Positions 1-9,880 of a DNA stretch of 19,707 bases are shown here, piece after piece. The notes under the pieces were generated by a model. That model did no database searches and was not told the DNA's origin. It worked only from the letters and a program-made list of their open reading frames with translations. Origin of the DNA: Pilaira anomala (lineage: Eukaryota > Mucoromycota > Mucoromycetes > Mucorales > Mucoraceae); contig JAIXMQ010000167.1 in assembly GCA_025716855.1 (NCBI GenBank), positions 1-19,707 of the forward strand, read 5' to 3'. Numbering within the stretch: position 1 is the stretch's first letter; the number at the start of each line of letters is the position of its first letter. Made by a program: the position numbers and the translations under genes.

Positions 1-392
1 ATCTTTGTCATATTCATACTAATGAAAAATATTGGTCAAACCCTTCCCAGTTCAAACCAGAAAGATGGATTCCTGAAGAAAGAGATGAGTTTGAAGTGAA
101 TGATTTGGAAGCTTTCTTTGCCTTCAGTGCTGGGTAAGAATTAATTTGTGTAAAAAAAAAAAAGACATGTGCCACAAACTTATTCTTTTTTAAATTTAGT
201 TCTAGAAACTGTATTGGTAAAAACTTTGCTTTACAAGAAATGCGCTTATGTTTAGCTTCTCTCTTAAAGAACTTTGAAATTTCTGCTATTCCTCAAGAAA
301 TGGAAGATGCCAAAAACATTAGAACATTTATCACCATGACAGTTGAAAAGCACACCTTCGACTGTAAAATTAGACGTAGATCTTCTGTATAA
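1..392 (+). CDS. Cytochrome P450, C-terminal part (cut by window edge)
   Basis: Heme-thiolate monooxygenase C-terminus, lacking everything upstream of the window. Two exons can be read: <1-133 and 200-392, joined across a 66-bp intron (134-199) with a GTAAG donor and a TTTAG acceptor. The 107 visible residues start just before the 'PERW' (PERF-type) motif. They then carry the heme-binding signature FSAGSRNCIGKNFAL, which fits FxxGxRxCxG; the Cys at visible residue 48 would be the axial heme ligand. The intron splits the Gly codon inside this signature. The tail after the signature is about 60 residues, ending in a basic RRRSSV, normal for microsomal P450s. Substrate and CYP family cannot be decided because the substrate-recognition and I-helix regions are missing. 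The family call is secure. Confidence 0.93.
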
Positions 393-1215
393 TCCAATAG
401 TATTTAGTATTTTTGCCTTCCGGAAAGGATATTTTATAATAAAAAATCATTTGCATGTATATATCACACGAAATACATTTAATTTTCGATTAATCCACCC
501 GATTTCTTTTTGTCATACTTACTTCTTCGTGTCATTGAACCGATGATTAAAATGCCATCTTCCCAAAAGAAAGAGCTTTTTTTATTACTGTTCCTACATA
601 TCCGTCGCTTATCTCGTTTTCTTTTATACATATATATATACTGGTCGTATTAATGTTAATTTAACATGTCGATGCTATTCATAGACATCTGATTTCTTAT
701 GAGGAGTATTGCTACAAGGCTACTCGCTGAAGTGTTATTCACTTTTTGGTTGTTACTGTACATAGTTCAAGATACTGTAAGCATGAACTAGTGTTGGGTG
801 GCTACACTACTGATGAGGGATACTTCTCAAAGGAACAAGATCGGGGATCAGGTATATTCGGAGTAATGTATCCAATGCATGATGATGAAGTGGTAGTGTA
901 TGGAAGAGCAAGTGAGTTTGTTGTTTGGAAGTCTTATTTGGTAGCTCTGGTTCTGGTATCAAATGTGATGAGTCCGCTGGTCAAAAGTTCTGGGTAGTCT
1001 AGGCATGTATACTCCGCTTTGTGGTCATCGTAAACAATTTCATTGAGTGTAAAGCGTATGGGCTATATAGTGAAGTGAGTATACTGGACAACAGCCATGA
1101 GAAGGTGGAAACATATCTGGCAATAAAAATATTATTGCTTGTAAAGTATTAGTGGATGCAATAAAATACAAGATACGATCAACTGTATCTGCACATACAA
1201 GCATATCGTGTTAGA
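393..1215. other. Gene-poor spacer after the P450, with a possible coding relic at about 746-1110
   Basis: A+T-rich DNA with a short TA run near 628-640. Between about 746 and 1110 the base composition becomes less A+T-rich. Open stretches of 40-85 codons occur on both strands: plus 746-997, and a minus-strand run that is protein-like but broken by stops. I recognise no family, no convincing splice sites and no complete gene. The best reading is a decayed gene or transposon fragment, not an active gene. Confidence 0.35.
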
Positions 1216-1317
1216 CAGACGATCCCGTCCCACGGTCTATTACCTATCACTAACTAATGTTACCCTATTATGTGTCGTAAAACAAGAAGATTCATAACCA
1301 CTCGGCCAACGCGACAT
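1216..1317 (-). other. tRNA-Ser/Leu-like relic or tRNA-derived SINE head
   Basis: Read on the minus strand from 1317, the sequence begins GTCGCG and continues TTGGCCGAGTGGTTA, the 5' acceptor strand and D-arm of a class II (Ser/Leu) tRNA. The stretch complementary to 1298-1308 is a perfect fit to the Pol III A box (TRGYNNANNNG). Downstream no clean anticodon arm can be drawn. The expected B box (GGTTCGANTCC) is at best a degenerate match near 1222-1236. It is therefore not called as a functional tRNA. A decayed tRNA or the tRNA-like head of a short interspersed element explains it best. Confidence 0.35.
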
Positions 1318-2067
1318 ACAATCAAGACATCCCGCTTTTACTACTTATTATTCGTACCAACTACCAACAAGCAAATAATTTTAAGTATAGAACAAGGCTC
1401 ATTGGCCAAAGATCCTTGCTTCTTTCTCGCCTGAGCTGAAGCCCAACTTGCATGAAACCTGTTGGTGTCATCGTAGTTTTTATAATTACTCTGAGAACCA
1501 AGGGAGACGCTTTTTTTTTTATTCAGTTATTAAATAGTTAATAATAAAACTTTTGTTTTTCAATATATCATGCTGATACAAATACAAACATCTAGGTATT
1601 CTTAAATCAAAAGTTTTTTTCTTCTGCTGCTATAATATATTTGAAGAGGGGTGGAATCTTGGACTTTCAATACGTTGCCTCGCAATCAACGTTTTAATAC
1701 TATTTTTCAATCAATGCTAGTGAATACCGTGAAAATAAAATAAATTAAGTAGTGTTGTGGCTGTAAAATAAAAATCGCATTTTAATGTAATTAAGATGAT
1801 GGCTTAAAATATCTCTTATCCATATTTATTTACTCAAAAGCCCTAATCGAAGCATTTTTTTATAGCATCTTACAGACGAAGATCGGTTTATACAATATGT
1901 ATAGCATCAAAGTTTACATGTTGTATCTGGTTCAAAATAATATAATGAGTAGCAGTTTTTTTTACCACTTTTTATTTCATACATGTATATATACATCAAG
2001 TCAATGTTTTCGTAATTTTTTTTTCTTTAAAGAAAGCGTTCGTAGGATAAAAATAGAATGGTCTTCT
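1318..2067. other. Spacer downstream of RRP42
   Basis: A+T-rich spacer with several T runs. The part nearest 2067 is expected to hold the RRP42 3' UTR. No gene, RNA or repeat could be supported here. The plus-strand open stretch at 1897-2118 is antisense to the last RRP42 exon and is treated as chance. Confidence 0.5.
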
Positions 2068-3135
2068 TTAAATAACGGCAGCAAAGAAACCAAGTTTTTC
2101 AACATGTTCGCCTCTTGATCTCTTTTCTTGAATTTTATTATCCTCTTCTAAAAGTTTAGCATCCAATTGTTTTATTAAAGGTTTTGCTAAAGTTGTAGCA
2201 GTCTATGTTCAAAGAGAAAGAAAAAAAGGTAAGTCAAAATGATTTGTATTCTGTCATAATTTTATAAAATTTTACCTGGAGCATTTCTGTTAATAAACTT
2301 GGATCAATGCTTCCGGAAGCACCTTTTTGAATACCACAAATAAGACCATCCTTATTTACACCAACTGTTAATGTGACACTTGAGCATAATTCCTCAAGAA
2401 TAGTAGGATCGATAATATATTGATCAGCCACTTTATATAATGTAACGGAAGTAGGTAAATTTTCCCAACCGTAAATAGGTTCTGCATCCTCAACGTCGTC
2501 TACAACTTCAAATTCGAAATCACCATCACCTAAATCTTGAATTTCAGTCTTTGGAATACGAGTATTATAAAGCGCAGCACGTGTGGTCATTACAACACAA
2601 TCTAAAAGGTTTCCTGCAGCATCCATGACCATGGCATCGATATAAATAACCCAACATTGTTGACCGGGAATAATGCATAATTTTTCAAGATCTAAACCAC
2701 TTTGAGGACCATTTAAAAGTCTATCAATAGCTAAAGTTAATGTGTTGTTCATTTCGTCAGCTCCGCGTCCTTCAAATTGTTGTGATGCACTTGGTGAGCT
2801 GTAAAGTGATAAAGTTCTGATTAATGAATTTCATTCGAAATGTGTGTTACATGTTATTGAAGCAATAAAAGTGTAATTTACCATTCGACATTACAAACAA
2901 CGCGACCTTGGTTAGGCTTATTTGGTTCAACTTCGCCGATTTCAACTTTGACACCTACAAGGACATCACTGTCACCTAAACGGCAACGAGCACTACCACT
3001 TGCTTGTGATAAAAGTCCAGTTTCCATGACAACATGACGATATTCGAGGCGACCTCTTCCATCAGCACGACAATCTTGTTGAATACCTTGTTCAATATAA
3101 CTTTTCTCTGCTGGTGATATAAGTGGTGCTGGCAT
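2068..3135 (-). CDS. RRP42: Exosome complex subunit Rrp42 / EXOSC7
   Basis: Component of the six-subunit RNase PH-like ring of the RNA exosome (nucleus and cytoplasm). In fungi and animals the ring is non-catalytic and threads RNA to Rrp44/Rrp6. Three exons: 3135-2882, 2798-2276 and 2202-2068, with introns of 83 and 73 bp, giving 303 residues (human EXOSC7 is 291). The N-terminus has the family block EKSYIEQGIQQDCRADGRGR (residues 10-29), then SGSARCRLGDSDVLVGVK (46-63). Exon 1 joins exon 2 to restore NVECSPSASQQFEGRGADE, a conserved Rrp42 block. Later come CWVIYIDAMVMDAAGNLLD and ALYNTRIP. The C-terminus, HVEKLGFFAAVI, resembles the KVGFLG-type end of EXOSC7. The start Met at 3135 gives the normal family N-terminus. 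It is divergent from the membrane-protein gene at 4039. Confidence 0.95.
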
Positions 3136-4038
3136 GGTTTGTGGGTTATATATTAAAAAATAAATAAAAAATCTTGTGAAAAAGAAAAATTCTTGTGGCT
3201 TGTTGTATTGTCTTTAGTTTTTACACTGCAAGAAGGGGGATTGGTGAGTTTAAAACAGCTAAAAAAGAAATAAATCGTATCTTGATTTTAAAGCGAAATT
3301 GTAGCATAAATTTACAGGGCCTCAAAACATGTCTCTTTTGAAATATTTTATAGAAAGAAGTAACTCGTTAAATATCAGTATTATATAGATATAAAATATA
3401 AAACTTTGAAGTAATAACAATAAGTGTCTTACTTGATCAAGATATATGTTATATAAATTGAGGGCTTAAGAAAGAACAAATCAACTTGTTGAGATATTTT
3501 CTTACTTTTCTGAGTAGAAAAGGATATACATATTACAGACCATACTTTCAAACAATAGTACATATATATATGTATTTATTGCTCTTTCAACAAGATGGTT
3601 AACTATGCGCAATCGTTTAGGAAGTGGCGCCATTCAAGCTAGCGTCTACGTAACTCTTTTTCAACAATTCGTCATTGTTCGGGATAAGAGTTCCGTCCTT
3701 CATCCTGGTAAACTATTTACTTAAGTAAAGCTATAGCTTTAATTTCTTTTTGGTATCCTTGACTAAATGTAGATTGATATCAGATGTAGAATATTTTTAT
3801 GCAGTTCTGAGCTTTTCACTTTTAATATCTTGATAAATGATTTGTACGTAGTTTTATGCAAAAAAGAAGAGTTGATCTGCGTCACACATGAATATTGTAT
3901 AAGAAAAGACTGTCTTTTTTTAAATTCAAGTGGAACAGATGATGCTTTTTTTTCTTTTTAAATCGCATGAAAAAGGGAAGTCGCGTTCTTTAGCATTTCA
4001 TTGTTATTCCTTTTTTTTTATTTATTTATTAAAATATA
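3136..4038. promoter_or_regulatory. Divergent intergenic/promoter region with a less A+T-rich island at about 3592-3705
   Basis: The 903 bp between two divergent start codons should contain both promoters. Most is A+T-rich, with T runs close to 4039. The segment around 3592-3705 is markedly less A+T-rich. It is open on both strands: plus from the ATG at 3605 for about 40 codons, minus as a 28-codon frame starting MKDGTLIPNNDELL. Neither frame is recognised, so no gene is called. No TATA box is claimed, since TATA-like strings are frequent in this background. Confidence 0.4.
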
Positions 4039-5400
4039 ATGGGAAATCCAGATATGGAACAAGAAGGAGGATTCTTAAGCGGATATAGGCCAAGTTCTTT
4101 TAGTCGTTCAAGTCCAAAACCAACCTCTAGTTCACCAAAATACCGTAATACAACACCTAGGCCTAACCCAACAGTAAATAAAGAGATAGTGAAAGATGAA
4201 TTTTCTACAGCTATTTCATGGCCTATTATTTTAGCAATCATTCCTACACTCGGGGCATTTGTTGCTGGTAGTGCAGAAGTATGGAGCGATTTCATTATGA
4301 TATTATTAATTCTATATTACGTTTACAAATGGATCACCGGTAATTTATCTTGTAACAATTGACTTTTTTTTTTTTTACTTTGTTTTATTAATATAACCAT
4401 ATTTTTATTTTGTATATAGTTCCATGGGCTTATTATGAGACTGCACGATCTCGTCGCGTGACACATCGATATGCTCCAAATAACAACAACCAAGCGGGCT
4501 TGGATTCTAACAAAAAGAACAAAAGAAAAGAGTCAGTTGAAGAAGAGTTAAGACGACATGAATTTATAGGTTTAATTTGGGTTGTAATATCTCCTGCCGT
4601 TGCTGGATATACACTTCAGTATAGTCGATATTTTTTAAGCAATTATGATAAATATATGAGTACATTTAACGTAACCGTTTTTGTTTTGGCGGCCACCCTT
4701 AAACCCTTAGTTCATGTTATGGCTTTATTACGTGAAAGAACCATATTTTTACAGAGTGAAATTGTACTGGATGAAAGTGAAATGGAGATTTTACACAGAA
4801 AATTAGAGATGATGGAAGAAGAGCTTGATGGCCTAAGGAAAGCCTTTGCTACAAAGAGAGATTTAGGACAGGTAGCGTATATTCAAAAATCAATCTGTAT
4901 ATAATTAGTACTAATCAATATCTAAATTAAAGGTCGCAAATGGTATTACACCTAGTATACAGAGCCTATCAAAAGCTATACGACAATTCGAAAAACAAGA
5001 TAAATCATTTCGTTCATGGTCAGAAGAAAATTTCTCAAAGATTGATAAAAGGGTGTGTGATCTTGATCAACTTCTTTATTACAGTATTGAACAAGACCAA
5101 AAGAATTCTGCTCAAAAATTACTTGTTACCTTAATGTTTTTACCAATCAACCTAACATTTTGGGCTGCAAGGCGTATGACTGGACTTTTACCTATTCCAA
5201 GAGCATTATTAGGTTTTACAGCAGCTAAATCACCTAGAGCTACATCTTCTTATCGACCGAATTCGAGACATTTAACACATCCTGATGTCCATACCGATTC
5301 TTCTTCTTCTGCTCCAGTAAGAGAATCAGATACCACATATCATCATCGTCATGCTACAACTGCTAGAGATCCTTCTGAAGTTAGTTACTCTGGGGAGTGA
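4039..5400 (+). CDS. Conserved fungal multi-span membrane protein with coiled coil, unknown function
   Basis: Three exons (4039-4339, 4420-4871, 4933-5400; introns 80 and 61 bp) give 406 residues. Residues 1-55 are hydrophilic and rich in Ser/Pro. Hydrophobic segments lie near 60-78, 85-98, 149-166, 184-203 and 314-345, so about four to five membrane passes. Between segments two and three is a VPWAYYETARSRR motif followed by a basic Asn/Lys-rich loop. A heptad-like acidic/basic stretch at about 213-247 (ILHRKLEMMEEELDGLRKAF) predicts a coiled coil. The tail after 350 is Ser/His/Thr-rich and probably disordered. I recall similar proteins in other fungi with the same ELRRHE(F/L)xGL and NVTVFVLAA-like blocks, but no assigned function; this is memory, not a search. 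The last intron could also use an in-frame site nearby. The exon joins keep one continuous frame, which supports a real gene. Confidence 0.82.
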
Positions 5401-6010
5401 TCTGGTTCCACCACTCATTTAAGTCACAGGTTCCGTTCCCTAAAACGTTTACATGTACAACAGTCAATACGGGGTATTTTGACTGTTTGAACAAGAAAAA
5501 ATCCTAATTGCTCAATTCATCGTATCGGAAACAACAACTTAAAAAACCTCTCTTTGTATTTATTACCTCTAATTTTTTTCAAAAAAAGAAAAAGAAAACA
5601 CACACGTCTTATTGCAATTAACCTTATACTATTCTCATTAAAATATATTTATGCATGGCATATTTTTTTATCTTTTTTAAAAACACTATACATAAATATA
5701 TATTTACATATTCCGTATGATATCAAATTCTTTGGTATGTATGCAATATGCCTTATAACTAAAGAAAAGAGAGGAAGTTTTTATACATAATCAAGACCTC
5801 ACAGTAAGAACTGAAACAGGCACAAAATGTTTAACTTTTTTTATTTGTTTGTTTATTGAACTAACTATTGTTATATTTATGTCACCAGAGGAGCTTTTAC
5901 TAAACACAGTAGACTACATCAGTGTATAAATTGTTATCTACTTTAAAGAAATCAGTTCACAGTTATACTCAAAATATAGCCACAGCATTAAACAAGATCT
6001 AGAACTGTAT
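5401..6010. other. 3' flank of the membrane-protein gene, no further gene seen
   Basis: Contains the expected 3' UTR with one hairpin (listed separately), then low-complexity A/T sequence. The open stretch 5554-5790 is Ile/Lys/Phe/Leu-rich translation of A/T DNA and has no protein-like features. I see no RNA gene or transposon ends here. Confidence 0.5.
5460..5486 (+). repeat. 8-bp perfect hairpin in the putative 3' UTR
   Basis: ACAGTCAA at 5460-5467 is the exact reverse complement of TTGACTGT at 5479-5486, with an 11-nt loop (5468-5478) containing GGGG. It lies 60 nt after the stop codon of the membrane-protein gene, so it would be transcribed. A role in 3'-end formation or mRNA stability is possible but unproven. 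Confidence 0.55.
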
Positions 6011-6422
6011 TTAAGGTTTATATTGATTGTCTTTATTTACTTGGTTCTGTGTTACTTGAATCTGGAAAGGCTCTGATGAAACAATGAATAACACTCGTAT
6101 TGTGTTTTCACCTCCACCACCACTTGCACTTTCCGCATTGATATCATCTGTCTCACCAAAATCCTAACCAATTTTTTAAATGGTAATCTTCCTATTTTCC
6201 TCATGTGATAATTGTTCCAATTTAAAATAGTAATGAATCCACGTTTTCAAATTTGTTTATACATACATATATCCATAATCTTTGAGGATTTGTACATATT
6301 GTTATTCAGAAAAGTATCTATTTGGTGTACATAAAAAATAAATTAGTGTTATTTAAATGATGCATTGTATCACCATATACCATACACTTTGCTCATAAAT
6401 ATACACACCAGATGCATCGTAT

Positions 6423-6516
6423 GGCGTATTTTTACAACGAATATGTATTTTTTTTTCATTAAGGCTAACAAGTAAATAAATATTTAGCTGTTATAAAAAT
6501 ATTTACCAAATACGCC
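6423..6516. repeat. 9-bp inverted repeat GGCGTATTT / AAATACGCC
   Basis: GGCGTATTT at 6423-6431 has its exact reverse complement at 6508-6516, 76 nt apart. It lies in the gap between the two exon-like blocks of the minus-strand relic. The GC content of the arms exceeds that of the surroundings. It could be the ends of a very small miniature element, but no target-site duplication was identified. Confidence 0.45.
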
Positions 6517-6531
6517 TGCGTATGGGTACGA

Positions 6532-6563
6532 AAGCAATAAACAAAAAAAAATATTTTATTGCT
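6532..6563. repeat. Hairpin AGCAATAAA / TTTATTGCT
   Basis: AGCAATAAA near 6533 faces TTTATTGCT near 6554, separated by about 12 A/T-rich nt. The arms carry AATAAA on both strands, so this could act as a bidirectional polyadenylation region. It could also be simple A/T sequence that happens to fold. Confidence 0.4.
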
Positions 6564-7270
6564 TATTATTGAACAATATAAAATAAAAACAAATGTGCAA
6601 TCAAGTAATTTAAAATAGCCTAAACTACCATATTATCGGGAATCCCGTTTCTATTATTTATTGTTAGAGTTTCGACAAATGATTACATATAAAACAGGTA
6701 AGTATATGTGGCCGCTCTATTTAAGACTAAATTGTTTAAGTTGATTATATAAAAAGCCAATGTATAGTTTACCTAGACTACGTATACACTTGCAAGATCA
6801 AATACATGTCAAAATAATTTTAAATTTATAGCTAAAAAAGAGAGAGAGAGAATTCTACCTATTTGTAGGAGAGTAAAAGACTATAAATTTTTGAAGTAAC
6901 TAAAAGCAATTTTTTTTAAAGCTAAAAGATTAATTCCATTTAATTCTTTGCCATTATTATTGTAAATTACAAGTTTAGCCAGAACAAGACAAGTAATCTC
7001 TAATCGAAATTTTGTTTCAGATTGATTGTGCTGCTGTTCATCTATAGCTATTACACTTGTTTGACTATTATGTTCATAGAATTTCGATCCAGTTTCCATT
7101 TCCAACCTGACATAGAAGTCAAAGCTTTCTTGAGCACCATAATAGAATGGTAAATCTTTACATACAATCATATCAAGTCGCGCATTAGTTATCCGGAAAA
7201 AAACTCCAACATCAAAAATTTTATTATTGTCTCTAAGATAGCGAAGATATTTGAGATTAGGAAAACTCAC

Positions 7271-8051
7271 TGAAAGCTGCTTAAAAAAAATAATTTAAAC
7301 AGAAAAACAAATTGATTGAAAGGATGTTTATAAATAATTATAGCATACCATAACTACATATATTCTTATACTAACTATCATAAAGCAGAAAGTTTTAGAG
7401 TTTGTAAGGATTTTGCAACTAAGAGCCAGAAAAATCAACGTATCTACATATATATACTCCATTCTCATCTCTGTCAGGTTTAATCTTGTACACCAATAAT
7501 AGTGTAGCTTGTCAAAAGTATCTTCGTAACAAAAAACTGAATATTATTATTTCTTAAACATTAACAGGATATTCCTAATTGAGTTCCATTAACTTTGAGC
7601 CATGACACTTTTTAACACATGAAAAGTATGTACACACTTAAAACCATCGTACATATGACTAACGCCTAATTTTTTTTTAAATAAAAATTCATAAAATATA
7701 AATGCTATGTATTATCACTTTTTTTCTTTGGAAACGTTTAAATAAAATAAAATGTTGAAATCATGCAAACTCTTTACGTTGTAAACAAATATAATGCTTA
7801 CAAGGTATCAATTGACAGATATAAAAAGAACAATATGTGACTATTTGGCAGTTACTGTTATTTCTGAAGGTATTGCTGCTATTTGTATTTTTAAAAATCT
7901 TTTTTTTTTTCATGCCATTTTACATCCCAAATCTGTCAAAAGGAAATCAGGAACGCTTACACACACAGTCACAAAATATATGAATTGAACAAAAAGTTAA
8001 AATTTTTTCCGTTGTTATTTTTTTTTTGTTCTATCAAAAGCTATACACAAT
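7271..8051. other. Spacer upstream of PUS1
   Basis: A+T-rich region of about 780 bp ending in a T-rich stretch directly before the PUS1 start codon (8052). It should contain the PUS1 promoter. The open stretch 7794-7988 is not protein-like. No additional gene or RNA was identified. Confidence 0.5.
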
Positions 8052-9700
8052 ATGGGAAGCGGTTGGTCAAAAGAAAGTAAATCAACAGAAGCAAAAGCTA
8101 CAGTAGCCAAGACTGAAGAAAGACCTGCATTACCTGAAAGAAGTGGTTCTAAACGATCTTTTGATCCCGACGCCTCAGGAGACTCTCGTAACAAGAAGCG
8201 TCATTTCAACAAGAAGGATTCTTGGGCTAAAAAAGAGAAGAAGAAGGAAGGAAGTGGCAGTAATAAACCTTCTGCAGGTGGGCTTCAAACTCGTCCTGAT
8301 AGTTTAGGACCCAGAGAACCTCGTTTCCCTAAAAAGAAGGTCGCTCTTATGGTGGGTTATAACGGTACTGGATATCAAGGCATGCAACTGTAAGTTAATA
8401 GGAAATATTTAGAATTACATGTTTTTTTTTCTAATATTATATTATAGTAATCCTGATTGTGTTTCAATTGAAAGTATTATTTTTGATGCAATGGTCAAGG
8501 CTAATGCTATCTCTAAAGATAATTCAGGAGATCCTAAAAAGGTATTGTGTGTGTATGTTTTCTGTAAAGATGAAAAATTGGATATTAATCAATATTTTTT
8601 ACAGTCTGCTTGGATGAGAGCCGCTCGTACAGATAAAGGAGTTCACGCAGCTGGTAACCTTTTATCACTAAAAATGCAATTTCCAACTGATTATGATGTA
8701 ATTGAACGTATCAATTCATTTTTGCCTGATCAAATCCGAGTATGGGGCTATGTTCCAGTGATTCGATCATTCCATGCTAAAAACTTGTGTGATTCTAGAG
8801 TATATGAATATCTTTTACCTACTTGTGCATTTATGAAACCTACCAAAAAGGTATTGACCGACACACCTACAAATGAAGATGATCTTATGATTTGTAACAA
8901 CGATTCTGTCAGCCCTATCGTTAAATATACAACCCGTAGTACACCTGAGGAAATTCAAGCAAGACATGATTACAGAGCTACTAAAGAACAATTAGAGACT
9001 TTTACTACAGCACTTAAAGAATTTGAAGGAACTCACAACTTTCATAATTATACAAACGGAAAAGCATTTAATGATAAAAGTGCTAATCGTTATATTATGA
9101 GTATTGATGTTTCTGATCCTCTTTATATTGATGGATCTGAATGGGTCAGTATTAAACTTCATGGACAATCTTTTATTTTACATCAAATTCGTAAAATGAT
9201 TTGTAAGTAATTGATAAATACTGTATATACATGTAAAAAAATCATACTTATCTTATTGTTATTTAGCAATGGCCATGCTTATTACTCGTACCAATACACC
9301 TATTTCACTTATTGCAGATACATTCGAACAACCTCGTATCAATATTCCTAAAGCACCTGCACTTGGTTTATTATTAGAACGACCTATTTTTAGAGTATAT
9401 AACGAAAACATGCGTGCAAAATCTAATCAAGTAGACCGAGATATTATTGATTTTGATAACTACAAAGAAAAGATTGAAACCTTTAAAAAAGAATGGATTT
9501 ATAAAAAGATTTTTGAAGCTGAAAACAACGAGCATGTATTTGATGGTTATTTAACTTCTTTAGATTCACATATGGGTGATGATTATGCTTATTTGAATGA
9601 AGATGGTATTATTCCTGAAGAATGCCTTGTACGTACCAAATATAATACACCTGCTGTCAAACTTGAAGGTTCTGATGATGAAAAGGAAGACGACAATTAA
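8052..9700 (+). CDS. PUS1: tRNA pseudouridine synthase, Pus1 (TruA) family
   Basis: Isomerises uridines to pseudouridine in tRNAs; yeast Pus1 is nuclear and multi-site, and also modifies U2 snRNA. Four exons: 8052-8389, 8448-8541, 8605-9202 and 9267-9700, with introns of 58, 63 and 64 bp, giving 487 residues (yeast Pus1 is 544, human PUS1 about 430). Residues 1-95 are basic and Lys/Ser-rich, like a nuclear-targeting N-terminus. The TruA core starts at KKVALMVGYNGTGYQGMQ. The catalytic motif AARTDKGVHA places the nucleophilic Asp at residue 154, immediately after the intron 2 junction. Other family blocks are LPDQIRVWG, FHAKNLCDSRVYEYLLP, FEGTHNFHNYT and the C-terminal core HQIRKMISMAM, which is completed across intron 3. 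The last exon ends in an acidic tail (SDDEKEDDN). The dehydrogenase gene follows 180 bp downstream on the same strand. Confidence 0.95.
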
Positions 9701-9787
9701 TTGTTACACAATCAAAAAAAGTGGTGTGCCTGCAAAATTCATGACTAAACTCAAATACCACGCTTACACATATAATTCTCACAAGAA

Positions 9788-9850
9788 TTCGCTTTCCCTT
9801 TTTTTTTTTCTTTTTTTCCGTCCCTATTTTTCTTTCCCTCTTTCTTTTTA
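9788..9850 (+). promoter_or_regulatory. Pyrimidine tract upstream of the dehydrogenase start
   Basis: From 9792 to about 9849 the plus strand is almost entirely C/T with only two purines. It ends about 30 nt before the ATG at 9881 and after the PUS1 stop at 9700. CT-rich tracts just upstream of start codons are common in fungal promoters near transcription start sites. That role is inferred from position. Confidence 0.5.
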
Positions 9851-9880
9851 TCAATAAAAACAAAAACAATAGTACATATA

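Larger units (their letters stand above)
6011..7269 (-). pseudogene. Protein-like relic, two exon-like blocks, unrecognised family
   Basis: Block one (7269-6881) follows an acceptor-like CAGCTTTCAG and reads SFPNLKYLRYLRDNNKIF, continues through a soluble mixed-composition domain of about 125 residues with CLVLAKLVIYNNNGKELNG near the end, and stops at TAG (6881). Its frame has no ATG start; the first codon is the GTG left by the splice-like junction. Block two (6163-6011) follows GGTTAG and reads DFGETDDINAESASGGGG, then about 30 residues to a TAA stop. Both have the composition of real protein rather than translated A/T DNA. However, no clean donor precedes the TAG in block one, and no first exon was found upstream to 8051. 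A decayed gene, or a gene whose remaining exons I could not find, are both possible. No function assigned. Confidence 0.4.

Noticed and set aside
1897..2118. Plus-strand open frame of 73 codons
   Set aside because: Antisense to the last exon of RRP42; Phe/Ser/Tyr-rich chance frame in A/T DNA.
4029..4295. Minus-strand open frame opposite the membrane-protein gene
   Set aside because: Mirror of exon 1; the plus-strand frame continues across two introns with a coherent protein.
5554..5790. Plus-strand 78-codon hydrophobic protein
   Set aside because: Ile/Leu/Tyr/Lys composition expected from random A/T-rich DNA; lies in a 3' flank.
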